Below the pieces are notes generated by a model that saw only the letters and a program-made list of their open reading frames with translations, was not told where the DNA came from and ran no database searches. Made by a program: the position numbers and the translations under genes. Source: Desulfococcaceae bacterium (GTDB lineage Bacteria; Desulfobacterota; Desulfobacteria; Desulfobacterales; Desulfosalsimonadaceae). Taken from it: a stretch of DNA of 64,000 nt. Position 1 is the first letter of the stretch. Each line of letters starts with the position of its first letter. Location: NCBI GenBank assembly GCA_030145385.1, contig JAQYVU010000004.1:49986-113985 (forward strand), given 5' to 3'. Of this stretch, positions 1-8,030 are shown piece after piece.

Positions 1-2
1 AA

Positions 3-782
3 ATTATTTTTACAGATAACTTGCAAACATTGCCGGTAGAGGAACGGAACTTATCAGCCAATGTAAACGAATGGAATCGTTTAATGGAATTAGCAGACAG
101 GGAATCACAAGCTTTTGAAGTAGCCACAGGAGAAGGTTTACCATCAGGAACAACACTTGGACAGGTCCAGATACAAGCAAATGCAGTTGGAGAACACTTT
201 AACTTTAAAAGAGAGAAGCTGGCTTTGATGTTTAAGGAGATATTTAACGATTGGATGATTGATGAGTTGATTAACAAGATTAATCAGAAACACACCTTAG
301 AGCTTAAAGGCTCTCCTGAATATTTTGAACAATTCTTTGAAGCCGCTGCAACTGGCTGGGTAATCACCAATTATATGAAAATGGTAGCTTTAGCAGGTGG
401 TGTAGTTACTAAAGACCAAGTTGAACAGTTAAAACAGGTTAAGAAAGATGAATTAATTAAGAGACCTAAGCAAACTATTGAGATATTAAAAGATTATTAT
501 CGCAAGGTTAAGATGAAATTCGACATTGATATAACGGGCGAAAGTATTAACAAACAGACAAAGGTGTCAAATGGAATAGCTTTACTTCCGTATATCACAA
601 ATCCCCAAATAATGGATGACCCAATGGCAAGAGGTATTTTGTCAGATGTTGCAGATAGTTTAGGTTTTAATGTCAGTAAGTCAGGCACAGCCCCTAAAAC
701 ACAACAACAGCAACCACAGAAACAACCGCAACCAAAAGCTAATGCTATTCCAGAGCAAGATAATAATTCGCAAACATTATGA
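3..782 (+). CDS. phage portal protein, C-terminal part
   Basis: The reading frame is open to the left edge of the window, so only the C-terminal ~260 residues are seen; a TTG at 21 is in frame but is not a convincing start. The sequence is mostly helical and charged and ends in a Gln/Pro-rich tail (about residues 225-240 counted from that TTG). It lies just upstream of a scaffold-like gene and the major capsid gene, which is the usual place of a portal. The portal forms the dodecameric ring at one capsid vertex through which DNA is packaged and ejected. The stop overlaps the next start by 4 nt. The portal call rests on resemblance and gene order; the N-terminal half is not visible. Confidence 0.65.
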   Translation: MIFTDNLQTLPVEERNLSANVNEWNRLMELADRESQAFEVATGEGLPSGTTLGQVQIQANAVGEHFNFKREKLALMFKEIFNDWMIDELINKINQKHTLELKGSPEYFEQFFEAAATGWVITNYMKMVALAGGVVTKDQVEQLKQVKKDELIKRPKQTIEILKDYYRKVKMKFDIDITGESINKQTKVSNGIALLPYITNPQIMDDPMARGILSDVADSLGFNVSKSGTAPKTQQQQPQKQPQPKANAIPEQDNNSQTL

Positions 783-982
783 TAGATTTCAACAATCCAA
801 AAGAAGTTAAGCAATTAAAAAAAATAGCTTCTTATCCTGAATTTAAAGAATTTAAGGAATATGTTGAGGATAAAATTAAATGCTTAGATAAGGTTGAAAA
901 TGTGGAATCAATGGAAGAATTAATCGGAAGAAAGATGGCTATTAAGTTATTAAAAGATATTTTAAGTTTTATTTATAATTAG
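779..982 (+). CDS. small phage hypothetical protein
   Basis: Encodes 67 residues, charged and Lys/Glu-rich, predicted mainly helical, with no family I recognise. The ATG overlaps the portal stop by 4 nt, so the two are probably translationally coupled. There is no Shine-Dalgarno sequence upstream. In this position, between portal and scaffold, small head-assembly or scaffold-accessory proteins are common, but nothing in the sequence proves that role. Confidence 0.55.
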   Translation: MIDFNNPKEVKQLKKIASYPEFKEFKEYVEDKIKCLDKVENVESMEELIGRKMAIKLLKDILSFIYN

Positions 983-1001
983 CTCGTAAGCATACACGAG
1001 C
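982..1001 (+). other. intercistronic hairpin
   Basis: A 6-bp perfect inverted repeat (GCTCGT/ACGAGC) with an 8-nt loop fills the gap before the scaffold-like gene. No U-run follows, so it is not a terminator; it may protect or space the mRNA. Confidence 0.35.
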
Positions 1002-1011
1002 CTAAAAAACT

Positions 1012-1590
1012 ATGTCAGAAGAATATAATGAGGACGTTCAGCCTCAAGAAACTGAACAGGAGGAAACTCCAGACTTCCAAGAGGAAGAAGGTGAAGACAC
1101 CCCTGGCGAGGGTGAGGAAACCACAGATTATAAAGCTCTTTATGAGGACTTGCTACCAAAGTATGAACAAACAAAGAAAGACAAGAATGGTTTGTTAAAC
1201 AAGGTTAGCAAGGTAACTAAAAAGAGCCAGCCAACGTCTGGTATTTCAGATGAAAGACTAGACAAACTTGAATTAAGGCAGATAGACTCAAATCTAACTG
1301 CTGACCAAATTCAAGATATATTAGTAATTAAGAAAGCTAAGGGATTAGACGATGTTACGGAAGCTTATCAAAACCCTATGGTTCAATCTTTTTTAAAGGA
1401 TTTCAGAGCTACACAGGAAAAGAAAGACAAAGTTAACAAAGCTACCCCGAAGGCTCAAGGCGGAAGTGCCGTGTCTTCTGGAGGTGCAAAAAGATTACCG
1501 AGTCAAAACAAAGACTGGTTAAATAAATTACCAGGGAAAGGTGATGATGCGGTAGTCAATGAACTCCAAGAACGGTTCTTTGCCAACTAA
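1012..1590 (+). CDS. phage capsid scaffolding-like protein
   Basis: 192 residues. The first ~45 are extremely acidic (Glu/Asp/Gln/Pro/Thr), followed by a Lys-rich helical region, then a low-complexity Gly/Ser/Ala stretch and a short C-terminal helix. That architecture, and the position immediately before the major capsid gene (4-nt gap), is typical of head scaffolding proteins, which guide capsid assembly and then leave or are cleaved. I see no protease motif. Start is ATG with no Shine-Dalgarno sequence, as in all virion genes here. Function is inferred from composition and synteny. Confidence 0.6.
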   Translation: MSEEYNEDVQPQETEQEETPDFQEEEGEDTPGEGEETTDYKALYEDLLPKYEQTKKDKNGLLNKVSKVTKKSQPTSGISDERLDKLELRQIDSNLTADQIQDILVIKKAKGLDDVTEAYQNPMVQSFLKDFRATQEKKDKVNKATPKAQGGSAVSSGGAKRLPSQNKDWLNKLPGKGDDAVVNELQERFFAN

Positions 1591-1594
1591 ATAA

Positions 1595-2485
1595 ATGGCA
1601 GACACATTTTTTAAGAGTTATGATGCTGCTGGTTTGCGAGAGGATTTAATTGATTTGATAGTGAATATCAGCCCAACTGAAACTCCAATGCTTTCCCGTT
1701 TTGGTAAAGTAAAAGCTAGTGGAAAATATCATGAGTGGCAAACTGATTCTTTGGCAGCAGCAGCTTCAAATGCAGTTGTTGAGGGAACAGATGCTACTTC
1801 TAGTGCGTTAACAGCCACTTCAAGAACAGGTAACTACTGTCAGATTTCAAGAAAAATCTGGAGAGTAACAGATACAATGGAGGCTGTTAATAAAGCTGGT
1901 AGAGGTTCAGAATACGCATACCAAATGGCTAAACACATGAAAGAGTTAGCCCGTGATATGGAATACGCAGTAGTAAACGGAACAGGTAATAGCGGAGCAT
2001 CAGCAACAGCAAGAGAGCTTAAAGGTGTTCTTAGTTGGGTTTCAACTAATGTTGAAACAGGGACAGGAACAGGAACAGAAGCATTAACTGAAACAATGTA
2101 TAACAACTTGTTACAGGATATTTATGATCAAGGCGGAAACCCTGATGTAACTTATGCTAACGGCTTCCAAAAGAGAAAAATTTCAGCTTTCTCAACTCCT
2201 TCAACAAGAAATATCAATGTTGAAGATAAGAGATTGGTAGCAACAGTCGATGTTTATGATTCAGACTTCGGCTTACAGCAAGTTATCTTAGACAGATACA
2301 TGCCAACAGATAAGGTGGCAGTATTACAAGAGGATTTGTGGAAAGTAGGTATGTTAAGACCTGTAAAATACAAAGAACTTCCAGATAATGGAGGTGGTCC
2401 AAAAGGACAAGTAGAATCAGAATTTACACTTGAATCTTTAAATGAGAAAGCAAGTGGTAAAATTACCGGATTAACTACAAGCTAA
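1595..2485 (+). CDS. major capsid protein, SU10/DUF5309 type
   Basis: 296 residues. The N-terminus (short lead, then a helix with LREDLIDLI, then SPTETPMLSRFG) and the following stretch with GNYCQISRKIWRVTDTMEAV match my recollection of the SU10 major capsid protein family (formerly DUF5309), seen in podoviruses such as SU10 and many uncultured short-tailed phages. It builds the icosahedral shell with an HK97-like fold. No long N-terminal delta domain is visible, consistent with a separate scaffold gene just upstream. Length fits the family. No Shine-Dalgarno site. Downstream lies a region with two mutually exclusive hairpins. Confidence 0.82.
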   Translation: MADTFFKSYDAAGLREDLIDLIVNISPTETPMLSRFGKVKASGKYHEWQTDSLAAAASNAVVEGTDATSSALTATSRTGNYCQISRKIWRVTDTMEAVNKAGRGSEYAYQMAKHMKELARDMEYAVVNGTGNSGASATARELKGVLSWVSTNVETGTGTGTEALTETMYNNLLQDIYDQGGNPDVTYANGFQKRKISAFSTPSTRNINVEDKRLVATVDVYDSDFGLQQVILDRYMPTDKVAVLQEDLWKVGMLRPVKYKELPDNGGGPKGQVESEFTLESLNEKASGKITGLTTS

Positions 2486-2500
2486 ACATTAAATTGTTCC

Positions 2501-2548
2501 TTGATTGGGTGGTCAGTCCGAACCGACTTACCCAATCAATGGTTCGGA
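2501..2548 (+). promoter_or_regulatory. interleaved inverted repeats (alternative RNA hairpins)
   Basis: Two perfect inverted repeats are interleaved: TTGATTGGG (2501-2509) with CCCAATCAA (2531-2539), and TCCGAACC (2517-2524) with GGTTCGGA (2541-2548). Loop lengths (7, 6 and 1 nt) look too short for both helices to form at once, so they should compete. They occupy the whole gap between the capsid stop and the next ATG at 2555, and the second helix ends 6 nt before that ATG. This could tune translation or mRNA processing after the very highly expressed capsid gene. Confidence 0.45.
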
Positions 2549-2554
2549 AACAAT

Positions 2555-2872
2555 ATGGGATTATTAGATGAAATGCTTAAACTTCCACCAGAGAAGTTAA
2601 AACCTATAATTGATAGGCTTAAGCAATTACAAAAAAACAAAGAAGATTTTTATAAAAAATACGATAAAAAACAATTTGGAGATTTCTCTAAATCTATTAA
2701 AAAAGAGGATGGATGGACTGATAACAAATCAATGAAAAAGGTGTTTAGTGTTCCTTTAGAGGTGTATATGTCAAATCCTGAATACTGGGATAAGGTTTGT
2801 AGAGATAAAAAACTCCAAAAAAATCACCCAGAATGGAAAGTCGGAAAGAGTATTAATAAATTTACAAAATAA
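2555..2872 (+). CDS. phage hypothetical protein
   Basis: 105 residues from the ATG at 2555, which I prefer because a longer TTG reading would translate the hairpin region. The protein is Lys-rich and helical with an N-terminal segment MGLLDEMLKLPPEKL and no recognised domain. It sits between the capsid gene and a glycosyltransferase, with only 1 nt before the next start. Function unknown; a head or minor virion protein is possible from location only. Confidence 0.5.
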   Translation: MGLLDEMLKLPPEKLKPIIDRLKQLQKNKEDFYKKYDKKQFGDFSKSIKKEDGWTDNKSMKKVFSVPLEVYMSNPEYWDKVCRDKKLQKNHPEWKVGKSINKFTK

Positions 2873-2873
2873 T

Positions 2874-3980
2874 ATGAATATACTTTCTTTAGTTGTTGGT
2901 AGGGATGGTTGTTCCGGATACCGAGTTAGAAAACCATTAAACGCAATCGAGAAGGGGAAAAATGAACATCAGGTTTATTATGTTAATCACGGAGATTCAG
3001 GGGAGCAAATTTTAGACCTTTTAATAGGTGCAAATATAATTGTATTAAGACAACAACATGACCAGATGTTTCATTACCTTAAAAACCAAACAATTGTTGA
3101 TATAAGCAAAAAATTGTTTGTGGTTGATATGGATGACGACATTTTTAATATAACCCCTTTTGCTGATACTTACCGTTGGGGAGGAGTTGAAGAAGTAAAA
3201 TATGACGGTAAGTGGTTATGGAAGAATGGAGAGAATAACTTTGACGCTGAAAGAAATTTAAAAAACTTGCAAAGCATTATTACTATGCTTGCCCAGGCTG
3301 ATTTGATTACTTGCACAACTTCTTATTTGAAAGAAAGATTAACTGAAATATCTGGAAATAAAAACATAGCAGTATTGCCAAATGCTATTGACTTCAACCA
3401 TTGGAAAAAATGGAATTTAAAAAAGCATAAAGAAATTCGTATTGGTTGGACTGGTGGAGCTACTCACTATATTGACTGGCACACTATAAAAAACGGATTA
3501 CAGAGAGTTTTTAAAAAATATGACAACCTTAAATTGGTTTTACAGGGTTGTAAATGGGATGGAACAATAAAGGATCTACCTTATGAATACCACGACTGGA
3601 TTGATTTTGATGGACACCCTTACAAAACAGCGTCCTTAGACATTGATATAGCAATTATACCTCTAAAGGACACAAAGTTTAACAAGTCTAAATCGTGTAT
3701 TAAATGGTATGAATTTTCATCTTTGGGAATACCGTCAGTTGTATCAAATGTTTTACCTTATTCAAACGAGATTGAACACGATAAAACAGCTCTTGTATTC
3801 AAAGATGAAGAGGAATTTGTTGAGCAGTTAAGTAGATTGATAGAGGATGAGAAATTAAGACGAAAAATCGGTTCAGAAGCTCAAAAATGGGTGAATAATA
3901 ATAGGGATTTAGACCATATCAAAGAAGATTATATAAAGGCTTACGCCGAAGCGTTAAAAAAGAAAAAAAATGCAAAATAA
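2874..3980 (+). CDS. glycosyltransferase (GT-B, family 1/4-like)
   Basis: 368 residues. The N-terminal Rossmann-like half is followed, from about residue 185, by a typical GT-B nucleotide-sugar domain: RIGWTGGA, then a DIAIIPL segment, then KWYEFSSLGIPSVVSN near residue 280, the place of the family E-x7-E/GxPVV region. The C-terminal helices (LIEDEKLRRKIGSEAQKWV) are characteristic. It would transfer a sugar to an unknown acceptor in the cytoplasm. Placement in the virion operon, overlapped by a methyltransferase gene by 11 nt, suggests glycosylation of a virion protein or of a host surface component. No Shine-Dalgarno site. Confidence 0.8.
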   Translation: MNILSLVVGRDGCSGYRVRKPLNAIEKGKNEHQVYYVNHGDSGEQILDLLIGANIIVLRQQHDQMFHYLKNQTIVDISKKLFVVDMDDDIFNITPFADTYRWGGVEEVKYDGKWLWKNGENNFDAERNLKNLQSIITMLAQADLITCTTSYLKERLTEISGNKNIAVLPNAIDFNHWKKWNLKKHKEIRIGWTGGATHYIDWHTIKNGLQRVFKKYDNLKLVLQGCKWDGTIKDLPYEYHDWIDFDGHPYKTASLDIDIAIIPLKDTKFNKSKSCIKWYEFSSLGIPSVVSNVLPYSNEIEHDKTALVFKDEEEFVEQLSRLIEDEKLRRKIGSEAQKWVNNNRDLDHIKEDYIKAYAEALKKKKNAK

Positions 3981-4425
3981 AGTCTATAATTACGTTAAAC
4001 AACAAGTTGAATATAAAGAAATAAAAGGAAAAACGCTTGATATAGGCTCATTGGATGTAAACGGCTCTCTGAGGTCAATATTTGAAGATTATACGGGTAT
4101 TGATATGAGGGAAGGAGATAATGTTGATATAGTCGCCAACTCTCATAAGTTGCCGTTTAAGGCGAATACATTTGATTGTATTACCTGTGTTGAAACTCTT
4201 GAACATGATGACAACCCATTTCAGACCTTGAAAGAGGTATACAGAGTTTTAAAACCTGGGGGATGGGTGATTTTATCAGCAAGTGGCATTTCATTCCCTA
4301 AACACGATTACCCAGGAGATTATTTTAGATATACCCCAGAGGGATTGGGAGTTTTACTTAAAGGATTTAAAAATATAGAGGTTAGCGGAGATGATGATGA
4401 GGTTTATGGTATTGGTCAAAAATAA
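3970..4425 (+). CDS. class I SAM-dependent methyltransferase
   Basis: 151 residues. Motif I is TLDIGS near residue 18, followed by an acidic motif II region (GIDMREG), LPFKANTFDCITCVETLEH as motif IV/V and REVY-like YRVLKPGGW as the post-motif, i.e. a Methyltransf_11 pattern. It is short for the family (usually 200-250), so the C-terminal substrate cap is reduced. The start codon lies inside the glycosyltransferase gene (11-nt overlap), implying a coupled pair that may make an O-methylated sugar or cap a glycan. Substrate unknown. Confidence 0.75.
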   Translation: MQNKVYNYVKQQVEYKEIKGKTLDIGSLDVNGSLRSIFEDYTGIDMREGDNVDIVANSHKLPFKANTFDCITCVETLEHDDNPFQTLKEVYRVLKPGGWVILSASGISFPKHDYPGDYFRYTPEGLGVLLKGFKNIEVSGDDDEVYGIGQK

Positions 4426-4441
4426 ATTTTAATTTAAAAAT

Positions 4442-4618
4442 ATGAAAATTTTACAATCAGCATCAAAAATCGTTTTTATTCTCATGGCAATGGCAGTTGT
4501 TGTTTTAACTGCGATAGGCACAGTAGAGGCTAAAGACTTTATAGTGTTAGCAAGTATGGCTTTCGCTTTCTATTTTTCTAATAAAGGAAATACAAACGAA
4601 CCATATGCAGGTAAATAA
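4442..4618 (+). CDS. small two-helix membrane protein, holin-like
   Basis: 58 residues. Two hydrophobic segments (about residues 9-27 and 31-45) are separated by a short polar turn, and a hydrophilic C-terminal tail follows. Size, topology and the neighbour (a coiled-coil plus membrane-anchor protein) fit a class II-type holin that would permeabilise the inner membrane at lysis. No sequence family recognised and no Shine-Dalgarno site. Alternative: a small membrane virion protein. Confidence 0.5.
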   Translation: MKILQSASKIVFILMAMAVVVLTAIGTVEAKDFIVLASMAFAFYFSNKGNTNEPYAGK

Positions 4619-4632
4619 TTAATAATAGACCA

Positions 4633-4833
4633 ATGGAAAAAGACATTAAAGAAAGAGTTTCACTACTCGAATTAAGCTATAAAACGCTTCATAAAACTTT
4701 GGAAGAGGCTTGCCAGGAAATAAAGGAGATGAAAGAAAAGCTGTTGGCAAGACCTTCTTGGGCGGTAATGTTTATAATTTCAAGCCTAACAACAATTTGT
4801 GGGAGTTTAATAGTTTATATAATAACAAAATAA
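4633..4833 (+). CDS. coiled-coil plus TM protein, XhlA-like lysis accessory
   Basis: 66 residues. The first ~40 form a heptad-patterned coiled coil (LLELSYKTLHKTLEEACQEIKEMKEKL), then ARPSWAVMFII starts a single C-terminal membrane helix. This layout, including the Arg-Pro-Ser-Trp-Ala junction, resembles hemolysin XhlA-like proteins of phage lysis cassettes. Next to a holin-like gene, it most likely acts in host lysis at the inner membrane. It ends one base before the next ATG. Confidence is moderate because the family is short and degenerate. Confidence 0.5.
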   Translation: MEKDIKERVSLLELSYKTLHKTLEEACQEIKEMKEKLLARPSWAVMFIISSLTTICGSLIVYIITK

Positions 4834-5700
4834 ATGCAGGCTAAAATAGCGACATCTAAACGCTTTAATATTGTATCATTAACTGATTGGCACTGCCCAT
4901 ATCACGATGAAAAGGCTTTAGAGGTGGCGTTAGCCTTTTGTAAATTAATTCAACCCCAGATAATCATAATCCACGAAGCACACGACTTTTACAGCCTTTC
5001 AAGCTTTGATAAAGACCCCAACCGGATCAACTCACTTCAAGAAGAAATAGACCAAGTAACCAAATATTTTTGGGCTTTGCGTAAACTTTGCCCAAAATCA
5101 CGGATAATCTTATTAGGGTCAAATCACTTATACCGTTTGAGAAAATATCTTTGGAGGCAAGCCCCGGCTTTTGCTGGGCTAAGAAGCCTTGAAATACCTA
5201 AGTTATTGGACTTAGATACATTCAAAATTGAATATAAAGATACTTTTACCTTTAGAGATGTTCTCTTTAAACACGGAAATAAAGTCAGTAGTCATTCAGC
5301 TTATACAGCCAAAAAGGAATTTGAAAAAGAAGGAATGAGCGGAGTAACCGGACACACGCATAGGCTTGGTCAGTATTACGCCACCAAAAGAGGTGGCTCA
5401 TATACTTGGATTGAAAGCGGGTGTCTTTGCGACCTTAATCCAGAATACATAGAAGGAACACCGGATTGGCAACATGGTATAAGTCTTGTCAGTTTTGAAC
5501 CAAAAGGAAAGCATTTTTACGCTTATCCTATACCAATTGTAAATTATGAGATTCATTGGGGCGACACAACAATATGCCTAAAAGACAAGAGTGCCAAATA
5601 TACAGTAGGGTTAACGGCTGGTATACGCCGACCTCAAGCTGGAACAAAGGGAAAAAAGCAGAATGGGAGGATAGAAAAGAATATAAAGCCAAATAAATGA
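4834..5700 (+). CDS. calcineurin-like metallophosphoesterase
   Basis: 288 residues. The metal-binding motifs appear in order: D18-W-H20 (TDWHCP), EAHD near residue 50 in place of GD, GSNH near residue 98 in place of GNH, an isolated H in FKHGN and GHTH near residue 175. It is therefore a two-metal phosphoesterase, possibly acting on nucleotides, nucleic acid or phosphoproteins; substrate cannot be told. The C-terminal ~40 residues are basic and low-complexity. Such genes recur in structural regions of uncultured phages. It overlaps the next gene by 4 nt. Confidence 0.8.
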   Translation: MQAKIATSKRFNIVSLTDWHCPYHDEKALEVALAFCKLIQPQIIIIHEAHDFYSLSSFDKDPNRINSLQEEIDQVTKYFWALRKLCPKSRIILLGSNHLYRLRKYLWRQAPAFAGLRSLEIPKLLDLDTFKIEYKDTFTFRDVLFKHGNKVSSHSAYTAKKEFEKEGMSGVTGHTHRLGQYYATKRGGSYTWIESGCLCDLNPEYIEGTPDWQHGISLVSFEPKGKHFYAYPIPIVNYEIHWGDTTICLKDKSAKYTVGLTAGIRRPQAGTKGKKQNGRIEKNIKPNK

Positions 5701-6674
5701 AATTTAAAAACACAGTAAAATTAGAGACCCCCCAGGGGTGTCGATTTGGAGGAATAAACGGGATATATAAAATCTCAAATCCTGATGGTTGGCTTGATTA
5801 CTTGCCATCAACGGAAGTCCAAAGGTTTCGTTCTTTAGAAACAATGGCTTGCGTTTCTTTTTCAGCTATTAACACGCTTGAAATGCAGTTCAAATATCTA
5901 ATTAAAAACAAATTAATAGATGATGAAGATTTAAAGTGGTTGGAGGATAACGGATACATGTTAGACGGAGAAGTGAATTTTTCAGACCGATTTATAGCTA
6001 CTCTTTCAGAAACAAAAAAGTCAGGTAATTATTTAAGCAAAGTAGCAGAAACAATTAAACAGTTTGGCTTAGTGCCAGAGGTTGTTTGGGATTATCCACG
6101 CCCAGATGATGACCCAGACTTTAAATGGAACGACTATTACAGAGAAATACCAGAAAGTGTAATCGAACTTGGAAAGAAGTTTTTAGAGAGGTTTGATATT
6201 CAGTATGAATATGTGCCTCAAAGTGATTTCAGCAAAGCTTTAGAGTTTGCCCCTATTCAAGTGATTGTCTACGCTTGGGTTTTGATGAACGGAAAATACC
6301 AGAAAGATGGAACTTTTAACCACGCAACTACCTTATTTGATGATTACATGGTGTTTGACACTTATTCACCTTACGTTAAGCAGTTGGCTGTGGATAACTT
6401 ATACACATACGGTTATCAATACACAATTACAAATAAAATTAACTATACCAATATGTTATTAAAAGAAAACTATCTTTATTTACTTGTCGAGGGAAACGAG
6501 ATGAAAACAGGTGTCGTGGTAAACGGCAAATTATTGGTTGATGACTGGTTGAATGTGCAAAAAATTTGGATTGGTCGAACCAAAGGAGATATCAAAGACA
6601 AGGTTGTAAGTGTTAAGCTTGCTGATTGGAACAGCGTTGACCATTACAATTTGAAGATGGAAAAATTAACTTAA
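5697..6674 (+). CDS. papain/C39-like cysteine peptidase-type virion protein
   Basis: 325 residues. A Cys in a hydrophobic helix start (MACVSFSAINTLE, near residue 52), then FNHATTLFDDY near residue 208 and FDTYSPY just after, give the Cys...His...Asp order of papain-fold peptidases. It has no signal peptide. In the virion operon it could be a peptidase carried in the particle or a maturation enzyme, or the fold may be used non-catalytically. It overlaps the metallophosphoesterase by 4 nt and lies 4 nt before the adaptor gene. I assign the fold from motif spacing only. Confidence 0.5.
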   Translation: MKFKNTVKLETPQGCRFGGINGIYKISNPDGWLDYLPSTEVQRFRSLETMACVSFSAINTLEMQFKYLIKNKLIDDEDLKWLEDNGYMLDGEVNFSDRFIATLSETKKSGNYLSKVAETIKQFGLVPEVVWDYPRPDDDPDFKWNDYYREIPESVIELGKKFLERFDIQYEYVPQSDFSKALEFAPIQVIVYAWVLMNGKYQKDGTFNHATTLFDDYMVFDTYSPYVKQLAVDNLYTYGYQYTITNKINYTNMLLKENYLYLLVEGNEMKTGVVVNGKLLVDDWLNVQKIWIGRTKGDIKDKVVSVKLADWNSVDHYNLKMEKLT

Positions 6675-6678
6675 ATTT

Positions 6679-7377
6679 ATGACTTTAGAAACATTACGCT
6701 CAGCGGTAAGATTTATAGTCTTTGGAGACTCAAGTAATACCCAATATGAAAACACCGATTTAGACCGCAATATTAATCTTTGGTATAAAACAGCCCTTAG
6801 CTGGATATTGCCAATTAATGGAGATTGGCAGGTAAACGGATCAGTTGCTACCACTGATATAGAAGCGGGAGTAAGAAAATATCAAATACCAACAGACATT
6901 TTAAAACTTAATGAAGTTTATATTAAATACGGAACTTCATCAGAATATGTGAAAGCCACCCAGAGAGACCCCAAAAATATCAGTGTTGAGCCTGATCAAG
7001 ACACCTATGGATATTACCCTGAAACCCCTGAATTTGACCTTAAAGGCGATTATATTTACATCTACACCCCTGAAACAACTATCGCAGCAGTAACCGCAGG
7101 GCTTAAAATCCATTACCAAACAGAGATTACCGAATTATCCAGCACATCAGACGAACCGAATTTAGCAGAACCTTTTGAGAAGTTATTAATTAAAGGTCCA
7201 GCTTATGACTATCCGTTTATTGACTCAGGCAAGAAAAGAGATCTGAAAAGAGAAATATATGGAGATCCGACAATAAAGAATGATGACGGTGTAAAAGGAG
7301 ATTTACAGAAGCACTATGCGACCCGCTCAACAGTAAGGAGGAATAAAATATCACCAAAAGTGGAAAATTATTTTTAA
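6679..7377 (+). CDS. head-tail adaptor (connector) protein
   Basis: 232 residues. The N-terminal ~70 residues are helical with an ENTDLDRNINLWYKTALSW motif, followed by a beta-rich section (NGSVATTDIEAGVRKYQIPTDILKLNEVYIKYG) and a helical C-terminus. This helix-beta insertion-helix pattern is usual for podovirus adaptor proteins that dock beneath the portal and link it to the tail nozzle. Location after the head genes and before tail genes agrees. No Shine-Dalgarno site. The family name is not certain. Confidence 0.55.
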   Translation: MTLETLRSAVRFIVFGDSSNTQYENTDLDRNINLWYKTALSWILPINGDWQVNGSVATTDIEAGVRKYQIPTDILKLNEVYIKYGTSSEYVKATQRDPKNISVEPDQDTYGYYPETPEFDLKGDYIYIYTPETTIAAVTAGLKIHYQTEITELSSTSDEPNLAEPFEKLLIKGPAYDYPFIDSGKKRDLKREIYGDPTIKNDDGVKGDLQKHYATRSTVRRNKISPKVENYF

Positions 7378-7388
7378 CTTTCAAATTT

Positions 7389-7544
7389 ATGAAAACAACA
7401 AAAAGAGATGAAAAAGGGCAAATAATCCGTTCAAAAGAATGGAATAAAGAAAGAATCGAGTTATTAAAAAACAAAATAACCGATTACAAAAACAGAATCA
7501 AAAACGCTCAAGAGGAGATTAAACAAAGAGAAATTAATAAATAA
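7389..7544 (+). CDS. small coiled-coil phage protein
   Basis: 51 residues, almost entirely charged and helical: basic N-terminus followed by a heptad-like coil (IELLKNKITDYKNRIKNAQEEIKQRE). No family recognised. It fits tightly between two virion genes (11 nt after, 10 nt before). Similar tiny coil proteins serve as head or tail cofactors, but that is only a guess. Confidence 0.5.
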   Translation: MKTTKRDEKGQIIRSKEWNKERIELLKNKITDYKNRIKNAQEEIKQREINK

Positions 7545-7554
7545 CTAAAAATAT

Positions 7555-7977
7555 ATGGCAAATGTAGTTTATAACGCCCTTAAGAAAAACATAATGAATG
7601 GAGGAATTGACCTTGATTCAGACACAATCAAGGTCGCTTTAGTAACAAGCTCATACACTCCCGATCAAGACTCTGATGAAGACTTCGCTGATGTTACCAA
7701 CGAGGTATCCGGCACAGGCTACACCGCAGGCGGTGCTGAATTAGCAAATAAAGCGGTAACAGCCGATAATACCGATGATGAAGGTGTTTTTGATGCTGAT
7801 AATGTAACTTGGAGTTCATCTTCAATTACTGCCAGGGGTGCAGTTATTTACAAATCAACAGGCACACCAGCTAATGACTTGCTTATCGCCTATATAGATT
7901 TCGGTGAAGATAAGGTCAGCTCAGATGGTGATTTTACAATTACTTGGGATGCTGAGGGGATACTTAATTTAGGTTAA
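7555..7977 (+). CDS. phage structural protein (decoration/tail type)
   Basis: 140 residues, nearly all beta-strand and strongly acidic. It begins MANVVYNALKKNIMNGGIDLDSDTIKVALV, a start seen in a widespread group of podovirus and siphovirus structural proteins of about this length, and ends in ITWDAEGILNLG. Likely a surface decoration or tail collar subunit. A hairpin lies between it and the following fibre gene. Confidence 0.6.
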   Translation: MANVVYNALKKNIMNGGIDLDSDTIKVALVTSSYTPDQDSDEDFADVTNEVSGTGYTAGGAELANKAVTADNTDDEGVFDADNVTWSSSSITARGAVIYKSTGTPANDLLIAYIDFGEDKVSSDGDFTITWDAEGILNLG

Positions 7978-7981
7978 ATTC

Positions 7982-8019
7982 CTTACCCTGCTTCTTTTGA
8001 AAAAAGGAGTAGGAATAAG
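7982..8019 (+). other. intercistronic hairpin
   Basis: CTTA...TAAG closes a stem in which CTGCTTCTTT pairs with AAAGGAGTAG (two G-T wobbles) around a 5-nt loop. No U-run follows, only a mixed A/T stretch before the fibre ATG at 8031. It sits between a small abundant structural gene and a very long one, so partial termination or mRNA processing is plausible. Confidence 0.45.
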
Positions 8020-8030
8020 TAATTTATTTT

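Noticed and set aside
1840..2106. - strand frame inside the capsid gene
   Set aside because: Shadow frame without start signals opposite a well-supported capsid gene.
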